64,000 nucleotides of DNA from Rhodoferax sediminis (GCF_006970865.1 NZ_CP035503.1:1067001-1131000), one strand, 5' to 3'. Positions 9,139 through 18,535 are shown, counted from the first letter of the stretch. Notes: generated by a model not told the origin, from the sequence alone. Made by a program: numbers and translations.

Positions 9139-9405
9139 TTAACGCACCTGCACCGGTGCCAACGTTACGACGCCGCTGCAATAAAGTGGCACCCCTTGAG
9201 GCGCTTCTTCCAGGACAACATAGGAGAGCTCGCCCGATTGTTTGACGCCAATCAGATGCGCCAGCGCCGCCATCCGATGCCGAGCCTCCTGCATGGAGGG
9301 CGCCTTGATGGTGAGGCGGATCTGCCGGGTAATTGGGTCAAAAGGGCAGTAAAAATTGCCTTTTATGGCAACTTTCTCAGGCTTCGGATAAGCGGAATTG
9401 TTCAT
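9139..9405 (-). CDS. Hypothetical small protein
   Basis: 88 residues from the ATG at 9405; a TTG start at 9417 would add four residues, and neither has a strong ribosome-binding site. It is soluble, with no signal peptide. The text KVAIKGNFYCPFDPITRQIRLTIKAPSM and VVLEEAPQGVPLYCSGVVTL looks like a small beta-rich domain with two Cys. I do not recognise the family. Codon use is in line with neighbours. It probably forms a two-gene unit with the His-rich gene downstream. Confidence 0.5.
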   Translation of the reverse strand: MNNSAYPKPEKVAIKGNFYCPFDPITRQIRLTIKAPSMQEARHRMAALAHLIGVKQSGELSYVVLEEAPQGVPLYCSGVVTLAPVQVR

Positions 9406-9765
9406 GCTTTTTTGCAAGGCAAGTTTTCACCGTTTGCCGGCAATGTCTTTGACGGTGCCGTTGGGCTGGTTTCTGTTCACGATGGTTTGCCTTGTAAAAA
9501 TTGAATGAGCTGCTACGCAAATGAGTCAATCGATGACTGCAAATTCATGCTAATGAATCGTCAGGAGTTCATCTGTGCGATTGCATACATAGGCAAGGCT
9601 TTACCTGCCGCACATCCGTACCTGCATGCGTACCTGAGGCGGGCGCATCGTGTTCGGCCGATAGTGCGGTATCGAACGTTGGATGCAGCGCCGGCGCAGC
9701 CATCCGATCTCCTGTCGCTCTACACAAGAATAGTTCTTATGTTCGGTATCAAACATGAGATGTGA
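9406..9765. other. Gene-free stretch
   Basis: About 360 bp, more AT-rich than its surroundings, between the minus-strand small genes and the first Crp/Fnr gene. A short plus-strand frame (9505-9765) lacks a ribosome-binding site and similarity. The right end carries the promoter described at 9766-9795; a further TTCTTATGTTCGG-type AT-rich segment lies just before it. Nothing else is supported. Confidence 0.4.
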
Positions 9766-9795
9766 GTTTGAAACCGTACACTCGCTTTCTATACT
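9766..9795 (+). promoter_or_regulatory. Sigma70-like promoter of first Crp/Fnr gene overlapped by a regulon-type dyad
   Basis: TTGAAA (9768-9773), 16 nt, TATACT (9790-9795). A diverged dyad GTTTG-AAAC-CGTAC (9766-9779) covers the -35 element, a position suited to repression; autoregulation is an inference. The ATG follows at 9862. Confidence 0.45.
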
Positions 9796-9861
9796 TTACA
9801 AATGCGCGGCGCAAACCGCCTCGATTGCAGCCCTTGCAGCCAGACCTACTGGAGTTCCGTG

Positions 9862-10581
9862 ATGACAGATTCCCGCGATGCCAAAAAAAACCACTTGCTC
9901 GCCGCGTTGCCCGATGCCGAATGGCAGCGTTGGCTGCCGCAGCTGGAATGGGTCGAGATGCCGCTGGGCGAGGTGCTCTATGAGGCGGGCAAGACACTGG
10001 AACATGTGTACTTTCCGACGACATCCATCGTCTCGCTGCTGTACGTGATGGAAGACGGCGCCTCGGCCGAGATCGCCGTGGTCGGCAACGAGGGGCTGGT
10101 CGGTATCTCGCTGTTCATGGGCGGCGAGTCCACACCCAGCCGTGCGGTGGTGCAAAGCGCCGGCCAGGGTTTCCGCCTGAAAGCGCAGACCATGAAGGAC
10201 GAGTTCAACCGGGCCGGCCCGGTGATGCACCTGCTGCTGCGCTATACCCAGGCCCTGATCACGCAAATGGCGCAAACGGCCGTGTGCAACCGGCACCATT
10301 CGCTCGACCAGCAACTGTGCCGCTGGTTGCTGCTGAGCCTGGATCGCCTGCAGGGCAGTGAACTGGTGATGACGCAGGAACTTATCGCCAACATGCTGGG
10401 CGTGCGCCGCGAAGGCGTGACCGAGGGCGCGCTCAAGTTGCAGGAGGCCGGGCTGATCCGCTACGCGCGTGGTCGCATCTCCGTGCTGGACCGCCCGGGG
10501 CTGGAGCGGCGCACCTGCGAGTGCTATGCGGTGGTCAAGAAGGAATACGACCGGTTGCTGCCCGTGAAATTGGCGACGTAG
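9862..10581 (+). CDS. Crp/Fnr family transcriptional regulator, paralogue 1
   Basis: 239 residues from the ATG at 9862 (GGAG upstream). It has an N-terminal cyclic-nucleotide-binding-like beta-roll (about 20-125) with VYFPTTSIVSLLYVMEDG and VVGNEGLVGISLFMGG, a long dimerisation helix (LLLRYTQALITQMAQTAVC) and a C-terminal Crp-type winged helix with TQELIANMLGVRREGVT (about 171-187), followed by a conserved CECYAVVKKEYDRL end. There are no N-terminal Fe-S cysteines of the Fnr type, and the cAMP phosphate-binding Arg pocket is not evident, so the ligand is unknown. It is very close to paralogue 5 (36846-37565), also at DNA level, which points to recent duplication. First of three tandem paralogues. 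Confidence 0.9.
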   Translation: MTDSRDAKKNHLLAALPDAEWQRWLPQLEWVEMPLGEVLYEAGKTLEHVYFPTTSIVSLLYVMEDGASAEIAVVGNEGLVGISLFMGGESTPSRAVVQSAGQGFRLKAQTMKDEFNRAGPVMHLLLRYTQALITQMAQTAVCNRHHSLDQQLCRWLLLSLDRLQGSELVMTQELIANMLGVRREGVTEGALKLQEAGLIRYARGRISVLDRPGLERRTCECYAVVKKEYDRLLPVKLAT

Positions 10582-10703
10582 CCTGCAACTTGGGGCGACG
10601 GCATCGCTGTAGGAGCGAGCCCACGCCCGAAACCGGTCGCCGCCGATAGCGCAGGCGGCCATCCGGCTGAATGATGGGACTCGAAGAATACAACGAGAGC
10701 CCC

Positions 10704-11444
10704 ATGATTGCACCACCCCGCCACGTCTGCGCGCCGCGACAAAATCAGTTGCTTGCCGCGCTGTCTGACGCCGAATGGAATCGCTGGCAGGCGGATCTGC
10801 AACTGGTAGACCTGCGCCAGGGCCAGGTGTTGAGCGAGTCGGGCACGGCCCCCGTCTATGCTTACTTTCCGACCACGGCCATCGTGTCGCTGCTGTATCT
10901 GACACAAGAGGGTGCATCGACCGAGATCGCGGTGGTCGGCAACGACGGAGTGGTGGGTTTCTCGCTGTTCATGGGGGGCAACGCCACGCCGAGCCAGGCC
11001 GTGGTGCAACATGCGGGCCAGGCCTACCGGTTACCCGCGCAGGCGGTCAGGAATGAAGTCAACCGTGCCGGCCCGATGCTCGCCATCCTGCTGCGCTACA
11101 CCCAACTCATGATGACGCAAATGGCGCAGACCGCCACCTGCAATCGCTACCACTCCATCAATCAGCAGTTGTGCCGCCGCCTGCTGCTGGGCCTGGACCG
11201 ATTGCCGGCCGGGGAACTCGTGATGACGCAGGAACTGCTGGCCAGCCTGCTGGGCGTGCGCCGCGAAAGCGTGACCGCCGCGGCACTCAAGCTGCAACAG
11301 GCCGGCGTGATCCGCTACAGGCGTGGACACATCCAGGTGCTTGACCGCCAGCGGCTTGAGCAGTGCACTTGCGAGTGCTATACGCCGGCTCCAAAGGAAT
11401 ACAACGCGCCACCGTCTCCACGGCCGGCGCTGCTCGCTGCCTGA
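10704..11444 (+). CDS. Crp/Fnr family transcriptional regulator, paralogue 2
   Basis: 246 residues from the ATG at 10704; an in-frame ATG at 10671 is possible. Same build as paralogue 1: beta-roll with AYFPTTAIVSLLYLTQEGAS and VVGNDGVVGFSLFMGGNATP, dimer helix with MTQMAQTATCNRYHSINQQL, winged helix with TQELLASLLGVRRESVT, and the family end CECYTPAPKEYN. It lacks Fe-S cysteines. It follows paralogue 1 by 122 bp. The recognition helix (VRRESVTAAALKL) differs only slightly from paralogue 1 (VRREGVTEGALKL), so overlapping target sites are plausible. Confidence 0.88.
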   Translation: MIAPPRHVCAPRQNQLLAALSDAEWNRWQADLQLVDLRQGQVLSESGTAPVYAYFPTTAIVSLLYLTQEGASTEIAVVGNDGVVGFSLFMGGNATPSQAVVQHAGQAYRLPAQAVRNEVNRAGPMLAILLRYTQLMMTQMAQTATCNRYHSINQQLCRRLLLGLDRLPAGELVMTQELLASLLGVRRESVTAAALKLQQAGVIRYRRGHIQVLDRQRLEQCTCECYTPAPKEYNAPPSPRPALLAA

Positions 11445-11615
11445 GCGGGATATTTATTTGCGGTTGTGTGCGCTGGCAGACGGTGATAAGCCCATGCTGC
11501 ATGCACAATCGGCGTACCGATTGAGGCGGCATGCAATTGATGTGGTATTCGCTAGCAGGGTGATCTTCAGCGCACCCATCCCCCTGAGGGGCCAGCAACC
11601 TACCGGAGTGTCAAT

Positions 11616-12308
11616 TTGGCCACCCCCGAGAACCACCTGATCGACCTGCTGCCGCGCAAAGACCGTCTGCACCTTCTGGGCTTGTGCGAGCCGGTCCATC
11701 TGGTGCTGGGTGCCGTACTGTGCGAGCCCGCCAAAGCGACGCGCCATGTCTACTTTCCCATTGACGGCTTTATCTCGCTGGTGGCAGCTATCGACGGCAA
11801 GCCGGGCCTGGAAGTCGGCATGGTCGGGCGTGAAGGCATGCTCGGTGCGCAGCTGGCGCTGGGTGTGAAGACCGTACCTTTGCATGCATTGGTGCAGGGC
11901 CCGGGCACCGCGTGGCGCATTGACGCCAGGGACTTCCGGCGCGAACTGATTGACAGCCAGGCCCTGCAACGCGTCATGAACCGGTACCTTTACGTGGTGA
12001 TGGCGCAGTTGGCCACATCGGCCGTATGCCTGCGTTTTCACCTGATCGGTCCACGCCTGGCACGCTGGCTGCTGATGAGCCAGGACCGGGCGCACAGTGA
12101 CAGCTTTCCAGTGACCCAGGAATTCCTCGCCTACATGCTGGGTGTACGCCGCGTCGGCGTCACGGCTGCCGCTGGTGCCTTGCAGCGCAGCGGGCTGATC
12201 GAATACCACCGCGGCGAGCTCAAGGTGCTCGATCGCAGCGGCCTGGAAGCCGCCGCGTGCGACTGTTATGGCGCCGACCGGCAGGTTTACGCCGGCGTGC
12301 TGGCCTGA
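11616..12308 (+). CDS. Crp/Fnr family transcriptional regulator, paralogue 3
   Basis: 230 residues from a TTG at 11616 with GGAG upstream. This is the most diverged of the three tandem copies: VYFPIDGFISLVAAIDG and MVGREGMLGAQLALGV in the beta-roll, TQEFLAYMLGVRRVGVT in the winged helix, and ACDCYGADRQVYAG in place of the usual CECY end. A weak dyad, GTGCG-CTGG-CAGAC (11468-11481), lies upstream with no clear -10. Its 3' end overlaps the convergent BrkB-family gene by 22 bp. Effector unknown. Confidence 0.85.
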   Translation: MATPENHLIDLLPRKDRLHLLGLCEPVHLVLGAVLCEPAKATRHVYFPIDGFISLVAAIDGKPGLEVGMVGREGMLGAQLALGVKTVPLHALVQGPGTAWRIDARDFRRELIDSQALQRVMNRYLYVVMAQLATSAVCLRFHLIGPRLARWLLMSQDRAHSDSFPVTQEFLAYMLGVRRVGVTAAAGALQRSGLIEYHRGELKVLDRSGLEAAACDCYGADRQVYAGVLA

Positions 12309-13189
12309 GCCCGGGTTCGCACCTCGTTGTTGCCCTCTTTTCTCGACCCCAGTGTGTTTGCATAAACCCAGGTGAATTCGGCGCCGATCAGGAATATCTG
12401 GGCCGAGTAATAGACCCACAGCAGGATCACCACGAGCGAGCCGGCTGCGCCGAAGCCCGAGACGATGCCGCTGCCCCCGACATACCAGCCGATCAGTGAC
12501 TTGCCCAGGGTGAACAGCAACGCCGTGAACACGGCGCCGACCCAGACATCCTTCCACTGCACGCGCGCACGCGGCATGACCTTGTAGATCAACGCAAACA
12601 TGGCGCCCACCAGCAGGAAGCCGCCCACGGCATTGGCGGCGGCCGCCACTGCGTACCACGCCCCAAAGCTGGGTTCCAGCCAGCGCCCCGCCGTGGCCAG
12701 CGCGGCGCTCACCACGAGCGACACGATGAGAAGGAAGCCGATGGCGAGGATCATGCCGAAAGAGAGCAGCCGCGCCCGCACGAGCGCGAGCCAGCCATTC
12801 GTGCGCCGCTGCGCGGGAACGCGCCAGATGCGGTCCAGCGAGTCCTGCAGCTCACCGAACACCGACGTGGCACCCACGAACAGCAACACCACGCCGGCTG
12901 CGGTAGCGGCCGCGCCTTCGGCCGGCTTATGGACACTGGCCAGCAATCCCTGGACGGCGCTCGCGCCCTGATCGCCCATCAGGGAGCGCAACTGCCCGGC
13001 GATCTCGCCGCGGGCGGCGTCCTGCCCAAACACGAACCCCGCCACGGAAATGACGATCAGCAATAACGGCGCCAGAGAGAACATGGTGTAGTACGCCAGC
13101 GCTGCGCCCATGCTCGGCGCGTAATCGTCAATCCATGAATTTGCGACTTGCCTGGCCAGAGTCCAGCAGGAACGGGTGTCGATGTGCAT
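12287..13189 (-). CDS. YihY/virulence factor BrkB family membrane protein
   Basis: 300 residues from the ATG at 13189 (a TTG at 13204 is also in frame). Typical BrkB text: DDYAPSMGAALAYYTMFSLAPLL near the N terminus, GATSVFGELQDSLDRIWRVP in the middle, then LIGWYVGGSGIVSGFGAAGS and LLWVYYSAQIFLIGAEFTWVYA. About six membrane segments. Once mistaken for RNase BN, the family is an inner-membrane protein group of unsettled function, linked in some species to serum resistance or lipid transport. It ends with a charged tail that overlaps the convergent Crp/Fnr gene. Confidence 0.92.
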   Translation of the reverse strand: MHIDTRSCWTLARQVANSWIDDYAPSMGAALAYYTMFSLAPLLLIVISVAGFVFGQDAARGEIAGQLRSLMGDQGASAVQGLLASVHKPAEGAAATAAGVVLLFVGATSVFGELQDSLDRIWRVPAQRRTNGWLALVRARLLSFGMILAIGFLLIVSLVVSAALATAGRWLEPSFGAWYAVAAAANAVGGFLLVGAMFALIYKVMPRARVQWKDVWVGAVFTALLFTLGKSLIGWYVGGSGIVSGFGAAGSLVVILLWVYYSAQIFLIGAEFTWVYANTLGSRKEGNNEVRTRAQASTPA

Positions 13190-13298
13190 GAGATGGCGCG
13201 GCAAGTGGGCGAAAAGCCCATCATCGGCGTCTTTGGCGCGCCCGTCCGTCAGCGAGAAGTGGCATCGGGCGTCGGAATCGGCCTACTGGGGAGCCATT

Positions 13299-13341
13299 GT
13301 TGGATATCGCACAGACCGGAGGTTTCCTTTTCCTTTACGGT
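13299..13341 (+). promoter_or_regulatory. Regulon dyad with -10 (class II geometry)
   Basis: Dyad GTTGG-ATAT-CGCAC then AGAC (13299-13316), 19 nt, TACGGT (13336-13341). The dyad centre is about 42.5 bp upstream of the predicted start. It is shared with the promoter of the paralogous gene at 26748. Confidence 0.55.
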
Positions 13342-13377
13342 AGGACCCTTGTAATGCTTTGCCGTCCTGGAGACCTT

Positions 13378-13881
13378 ATGCAAACTGCCCTGATGCCCCG
13401 TTCCATTTCATCGCCAGAGACGTTCCTGGCCCGACGTGCGCCCGACGCAGCCAACGGTCCGCATCAATGCACCCCGCAGGGGCAGGCCGACCAACAGTTT
13501 GTCGCCATGCTCAACGCTTATCGAGGCAGCGGCGGGATCGGCCGGACCGAGGAGGTCTTGAAGATGCTCAAATATTACGATGAAAGCCCGGTCACAAAGC
13601 TCGCAGACTGGATCCTCAAGAGAAAAGTGATCTGCTTCGAGTGGCGATCGCAAACATGGCTCCCCTGGTTTCAGTTCCACCACGCCGACATGCGTCCGCA
13701 ACCGGACCTGGCGCCGGTGTTCGCGGAGTTGGCGCCCGTCTTTGACCCGTGGGAGCTGGCGAACTGGTTTGCGCAGCCCAATCCATGGCTTTCGGATTGC
13801 ACGCCTGCCGATACGCTGCACGTCAATCCACCGGGGGTTCTGCATGCCGCACGTGCCGACCGGTTCGTGGCCGCCGGATAA
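13378..13881 (+). CDS. Orphan 167-residue protein, paralogue A (DUF2384-like C terminus)
   Basis: 167 residues from the ATG at 13378 with GGAGACCTT upstream; an upstream in-frame start is excluded by homology with the paralogue at 26748, which has exactly the same length. Conserved blocks: QFVAMLNAYRGSGG, a helix with EEVLKMLK, then VICFEWRSQTWLPWFQF, and a tail FDPWELANWFAQPNPWL..CTPADTL. The tail resembles, by eye, the antitoxin-type DUF2384 (MbcA/ParS toxin-binding) pattern W...PNPWL...TP...L, but no toxin gene is adjacent and the similarity is unproven. The promoter and leader are also duplicated. Soluble, function unknown. Confidence 0.7.
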   Translation: MQTALMPRSISSPETFLARRAPDAANGPHQCTPQGQADQQFVAMLNAYRGSGGIGRTEEVLKMLKYYDESPVTKLADWILKRKVICFEWRSQTWLPWFQFHHADMRPQPDLAPVFAELAPVFDPWELANWFAQPNPWLSDCTPADTLHVNPPGVLHAARADRFVAAG

Positions 13882-13983
13882 GGCTGGCGCGGAACTTCTT
13901 CCTACATCCGGTCCAACGAACGTCCGACAGCGCACGCCGGTGCAGGGCGTCATGATTTCCCCATTCAACTGATGGAGCTCAAC

Positions 13984-15015
13984 ATGAATATCCCTCTTGC
14001 CGCAACTGCAGATGAACTCAGGCGGGGACGCGCCGTACCTGGCGTCTACCCGGCCCTGGCTCAATCCCCGCGACCACCCGCCAGCGCGGTGTCGTGGGGA
14101 GCCATTCTTGCAGGTGCCGCCGCTGCCGCAGCCCTGTCGCTGATCCTGTTGATCCTGGGGACCGGTTTGGGCTTGTCTTCAGTGTCACCCTGGGCGCACG
14201 ACGGCACCAGTGCGACGACCTTCGGTGCTTCGACCATCGCATGGCTGACCTTCACGCAACTCGCGGCGTCCGCCATGGGGGGCTACCTGGCGGGCAGGCT
14301 CAGGACCAAGTGGGTCGCGGTGCATACGGACGAGGTCTATTTCCGTGACACTGCGCACGGCTTTTTAGCTTGGGCCATTTCCGCGCTCGCCACCGCCGCG
14401 CTGCTCACCTCGGTGATTGGCTCCATCGTCGGCACCGGTGCGCGCGCGGGAGCCTCGATGGCCGGGACTGCCGCCACCGGTCTGACCGCGGCCACTACAG
14501 GCGCAGGCGGCGCTGCGATGGGCGGGTCGGACAATGACCACGGGCCGACGCAATACCTCGTCAATTCCCTGTTCCGCAGGGACGCGAACGCGGCGGCAGC
14601 GCCAACTGCCATGACGGGCACATCGCCCACAGGGGCCGTGCAACCGGCGGGTGAAATGCCGATGTCGGCAATGCCGGCGAGACCCGAGTCTGCGCCACCC
14701 ACGGCCGAAGTGGCCGGCATCTTCATGAACAGCCTTCGCACCGGAGCGTTGCCGCAAGAAGACAGCCGCTATGTGGCGCAGGTGGTCGCGCAGCGCACCG
14801 GCCTGACGCAGCAGGATGCGCTAAAGCGCGTCAACGATACCTATGCACGGATGCAGCTGAAGATGAACGATGCGCAGATGGCCGCAAAAGACGCTGCGGC
14901 CAAGGCGCGCAAGGCTTCCGCCTATGCGGCGCTGTGGCTCTTCGTCTCGCTGCTCATTGGCGCTTTTGCCGCCAGCCTGGCGGCCACCTATGGCGGGCGC
15001 CGGCGCGACCTGTGA
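13984..15015 (+). CDS. Membrane protein with four predicted TM segments, function unknown
   Basis: 343 residues from the ATG at 13984, which has GGAGCTC upstream (the ATG at 13972 is less well placed). Membrane segments: WGAILAGAAAAAALSLILLI (about 40-60), a second near TFTQLAASAMGGYLAG, a third AWAISALATAALLTSVIGSI, then a long Ala/Pro/Thr-rich soluble stretch, a helical segment with TGLTQQDALKRVNDTYARMQ, and a last TM (YAALWLFVSLLIGAFAAS) before an Arg-rich end. Similar proteins are annotated in proteobacteria only as hypothetical or PhnA-like membrane proteins. It heads the run 13984-18514. Confidence 0.7.
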   Translation: MNIPLAATADELRRGRAVPGVYPALAQSPRPPASAVSWGAILAGAAAAAALSLILLILGTGLGLSSVSPWAHDGTSATTFGASTIAWLTFTQLAASAMGGYLAGRLRTKWVAVHTDEVYFRDTAHGFLAWAISALATAALLTSVIGSIVGTGARAGASMAGTAATGLTAATTGAGGAAMGGSDNDHGPTQYLVNSLFRRDANAAAAPTAMTGTSPTGAVQPAGEMPMSAMPARPESAPPTAEVAGIFMNSLRTGALPQEDSRYVAQVVAQRTGLTQQDALKRVNDTYARMQLKMNDAQMAAKDAAAKARKASAYAALWLFVSLLIGAFAASLAATYGGRRRDL

Positions 15016-15049
15016 CGCCGCATTCAACCACTTCAACCAGGAGATTTTT

Positions 15050-15124
15050 ATGCGCTCACTTCTGCTGCTTTTTCTCGGCATTCCCATTCCCATCATCATT
15101 TTGATTGCGCTATTCGTGCACTAG
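15050..15124 (+). CDS. 24-residue membrane micro-protein
   Basis: ATG at 15050 with CAGGAGATTTTT upstream and TAG at 15122-15124. The product is almost one hydrophobic helix (LLLLFLGIPIPIIILIALF). It lies 34 bp after the preceding stop and 38 bp before the hemerythrin gene, so it is probably in the same operon. Similar short IPIPIIIL peptides are seen as hypothetical proteins in related stress loci; function unknown. Confidence 0.55.
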   Translation: MRSLLLLFLGIPIPIIILIALFVH

Positions 15125-15162
15125 CGCGCTTGCGTTTCACCAACCCTGCAGGAAAGACCACC

Positions 15163-15669
15163 ATGACAACTGCGACAACTGCGACAACTGCGACAAAGAG
15201 GACGACAGAACGGCCACCCACGAAAAAGCCTCAAGATGCCACGGCCCTGCTGCGTGCGGACCATGAGGCGGTGGGCCAGCTGTTCGACGACTACGAGAAG
15301 ACACGCTCGGCGGCCCGCAAGAAGGAGATCGTTGCCAAGATTTGCACCGAGCTCGGCGTGCATGCACAAATCGAAGAAGAAATCTTCTACCCCGCCGTCA
15401 AACTGGCGCTGAAGGACAAGGAACTGGTTCCCGAAGCCACGGTCGAGCACGCCACCCTGAAAGCCCTGGTTGCCCAGGTCGAGGGTGTGGAGCCCGAGGG
15501 CGAGATGTTCGAGGCCAGGATCCAGGTCCTGTGCGAGTACGTCAAGCATCACGTCAAGGAAGAACAGGAACAGATGTTCCCGAAGGCGAAGTCCAGCAAC
15601 CTGGATCTGCAGGCACTCGGTGCCAAGCTGGCCGAGCGCAAGGCCCAGTTGCTGGCGCAGCGGGACTGA
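15163..15669 (+). CDS. Hemerythrin HHE-domain protein
   Basis: 168 residues from the ATG at 15163. After a Thr-rich leader coded by three perfect 9-bp repeats (15166-15192, TTA TTA TTA as amino acids) comes one HHE cation-binding domain: [43 protein letters not shown] and [16 protein letters not shown] supply the His and acidic ligands of a di-iron site. Such proteins bind O2 or handle NO and peroxide. The catalase gene starts 4 bp after its stop, which fits a joint role in oxidative stress. Cytosolic. Confidence 0.88.
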   Translation: MTTATTATTATKRTTERPPTKKPQDATALLRADHEAVGQLFDDYEKTRSAARKKEIVAKICTELGVHAQIEEEIFYPAVKLALKDKELVPEATVEHATLKALVAQVEGVEPEGEMFEARIQVLCEYVKHHVKEEQEQMFPKAKSSNLDLQALGAKLAERKAQLLAQRD

Positions 15670-15673
15670 CATC

Positions 15674-18090
15674 ATGACAAGGCGGACGAAATCGGCGCCG
15701 TCGCTCGATGGCGCCGGCTCTGTTTTGAGTACCATCTCCGGGCCTTCCAACGCCAAACCCCCAGGCAGCCTTGGCATGGAGCCCGCGCGCAATCACCTGC
15801 TGGTAAAGGTCATTGCGGAGCATGCGCTGTCGGCGCAAATACCCGATAACCCGATCAAGGCGGGCGAGTATGGCAATGCATCGCGTATACCGCAGCTGGG
15901 CATCACCGCCAAGCCGTCGACGCCGTCGGCCACTGCCAGCACGGCCAGCGAAATCAACGCGTCGCCCAAGGTCGGGGCCGGTGAGCCGACTTTCGGTGTC
16001 AACTCGACCGCCGGCTCCCTGGACCAGGTGCGCGCCGATGCAAGCGGACAGGCACTGACGACCGATCAAGGTGTGTTGCTGGCGGACAACCAGAATTCGC
16101 TGAAGGTCGGAATGCGCGGGCCGGTCTTGCTGGAAGACTTCGTTCTGCGTGAAAAGATCACGCACTTCGATCACGAGCGCATTCCGGAGCGCGTGGTGCA
16201 TGCGCGCGGCTCGGCCGCGCACGGCTATTTCGAATGCTATGCGGCGCTGACCGACATGACCAAGGCTGCGCCTTTCGCCGAAGCAGGCAAGCGCACACCG
16301 GTGTTTGTGCGCTTCTCGACGGTCATAGGAGAGCGCGGATCGACCGATCTGGCACGCGACCCGCGAGGTTTTGCGGTCCAGTTCTACACCGACCAGGGCA
16401 ACTGGGACGTGGTCGGCCTCAACATGCCGGTATTTTTCATCCAGGACGCGATGAAGTTTCCCGACCTGGTGCACGCGGCCAAGCCAGAGCCGCATCAAGG
16501 GATGCCGCAAGCCGCCACTGCCCACGATACGTTTTGGGACTTCGCGTCGCTGATGCCGGAGATCACCCACATGCTGATGTGGGTCATGTCGGACCGGGCC
16601 ATCCCGCGCAGTTACCGCACCATGCAGGGCTTTGGTGTGCATACGTTTCGGCTCGTGAATGCGGCGGGCGAGTCGGTCTTTTGCAAGTTTCATTGGGAGC
16701 CGCTGGCGGGCACCCACTCGGTGGTGTGGGACGAGGCAGTCAAAATCAGCGGCGCCGATCCAGACTTTCATCGGCGCGATCTATGGGAAGCAATCGAATC
16801 GGGCGCCTATCCGCAATGGGAACTCGGTTTGCAGGTTTTCACGGAAGAAGAGGCAGACGGTTTTGCCTTCGACGTACTCGATCCGACCAAGCTGGTACCT
16901 GAAGAATTGGTGCCGGTTCGCACGGTGGGCGTTTGGTGCTCGATCGCAACCCGGACAACGTCTTCGCAGAAACCGAGCAGGTCGCGTTCTGCACCGCGAA
17001 TATCGTTTCCGGCATCGACTTCAGCAACGACCCCTTGCTTCAGGGGCGCAATTTTTCTTATCTGGATACGCAAATCAGCCGGCTCGGCGGTGCGAATTTT
17101 CACGAACTGCCGATCAATGCCTCGTTGGTGCCGGTTCAAAACAACCAGCGCGATGGCATGCATCGGCAGTCCATCGCTCGCGGCAGGGTCAGTTACGAAC
17201 CCAACTCGCTTGCAGGCGGTTGTCCGTTCCAGGCCGGCACGCGCGGCGGCTTCACCTCGTTTCCCCAATGGCTGGCCGACGACAAGGTTCGTGGCAAAGC
17301 CGAATTGTTCGCCGACCACTATTCGCAGGCGCGTCTGTTCTGGATCAGCCAGAGCGCGCCCGAGCAGGCGCATATCGTGGCCGCGTTTCGTTTCGAGCTG
17401 ACGCGGGTGCAGACTCCGGCGATCCGTGTGCGTATGGTGTCGATGCTGGTCAATGTCCACCCCGATCTGGCCGCCCGCGTGGCCTTGGGACTAGGGATCG
17501 AGGTACCCCCCGCCATGGCGCTGGCGTCCGACTTGCCGATCCCGAAATACGCGCCCTCGCCGGCGCTGTCCTTGCTGTTCCGAGGGGGGCGGATGGATGG
17601 TCGGCGCGTGGCGGTGCTGGTGGCGGACGGTGTGGATGGCGCCATGGTGCAGACGGTCTACGCATCGCTGTTGGGCGACGGCACGGTGCCACGCCTGGTC
17701 GGCAGCCGTCTCGGCAAGATCGCGACCAATGACCGCACGACCCTGGACGTCGAGATATCCCTCGAGGCCGCGCCGTCCGTACTGTACGACGCCGTGCTGG
17801 TGGCCGACGGCGCAGGTGCCGTGCAGCACTTGATGCAGGACGCGCATGCGCTTGAATTTGTGCGCGACCAGTACCGGCATTGCAAGCCTATTTGCCTCAT
17901 GGGCGGTGCCGTTGCGCTTTTGGAGAAGGCCGGCATTCCCGCCACCCTGCCGGATGGGAGCATTGATGCCGCGCTGGTGATCGGCAGCGACGCTGACGGC
18001 CTGTCGCTGGCGGATACGTTGGCGGCGTTCAAGGCCGCGCTCGCCGGTCCTCGCGCGTTCGAGCGCGAAACCGACCCCCCGCGCGTATAG
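15674..18090 (+). pseudogene. katE: Large-subunit catalase HPII (KatE) with one-base frameshift
   Basis: The catalase text runs from the ATG at 15674 to [11 protein letters not shown] near 16928 and then continues one frame over from [19 protein letters not shown] (about 16936) to the TAG at 18090. One C appears to be missing in GTGGGC-GTTTGG, where GGC CGT would be read. Together the parts make about 800 residues: catalase core with the distal His region ([12 protein letters not shown]), proximal Tyr region (FSYLDTQ, after the shift) and a C-terminal DJ-1/GATase-like domain (RRVAVLVADGVDG). As written, the product would stop before the haem-ligand Tyr, so it is inactive unless the shift is a sequencing error. 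HPII decomposes H2O2. Confidence 0.85.
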
Positions 18091-18112
18091 CTTACTTATG
18101 GAAGGAATCATC

Positions 18113-18514
18113 ATGTCAACAAACCCATGGAGTCCGAAGCGCGAGCGCCAGTACGCACACATCAAGGAAAGCCTGTTTAAGCCCGGCAAGGGAGCGCAAC
18201 TCGCCGGGGAGATTGCGGCCCGCACCGTCAACAAGGAGCGGGCGCAGCATGGCGAGGCAGAGCAGGCGAACGCGTCGTCACTCAACGACGTGCCGGCCGG
18301 CCGGCGCGGCGGCCGGCACTCGCATCTGGGTGCGGGCGGACGTACATTGGTGCAGCTTCGCAATGAGGCTAGGCAACGCGGTGTGAAAGGTCGCTCCAGG
18401 ACGAGCGAAGCGCAGCCGGAGCAGCCATTGAACGCTCCGCGCCGTATCAATGCCCGAACGGCCGTGAACGTTGCCGCCGCGAGCGAAAGGCCGACAACGC
18501 GGGCTGCAATTTGA
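18113..18514 (+). CDS. Basic protein with WSPKRERQY N terminus (plasmid-stabilisation/Rho-N-like annotation)
   Basis: 133 residues from the ATG at 18113 with GGAAGGAATC upstream. The N terminus (NPWSPKRERQYAHIKESL..G......EIAARTVNKERAQHG) matches a small family usually annotated as plasmid stabilisation protein; in that family a short Rho-N-like helix pair follows, here probably RTLVQLRNEARQRGVKGRS. The protein is strongly basic and probably binds nucleic acid. The label does not imply a plasmid. It starts 22 bp after katE and ends the run. Confidence 0.65.
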   Translation: MSTNPWSPKRERQYAHIKESLFKPGKGAQLAGEIAARTVNKERAQHGEAEQANASSLNDVPAGRRGGRHSHLGAGGRTLVQLRNEARQRGVKGRSRTSEAQPEQPLNAPRRINARTAVNVAAASERPTTRAAI

Positions 18515-18535
18515 AACATCCTGCGCCCCGCGTGC

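Noticed and set aside
9505..9765. 86-codon plus-strand frame
   Set aside because: No ribosome-binding site, no similarity, and it runs through the promoter region of the first Crp/Fnr gene.
15166..15192. Phase-variation tract in the hemerythrin gene
   Set aside because: Three perfect 9-bp units exist, but 9 bp keeps the frame, so loss or gain would only change a Thr/Ala leader.
18113..18514. Plasmid-borne origin, because the family is often called plasmid stabilisation protein
   Set aside because: The surrounding genes are chromosomal and no replication or partition genes are present; the family label is historical.
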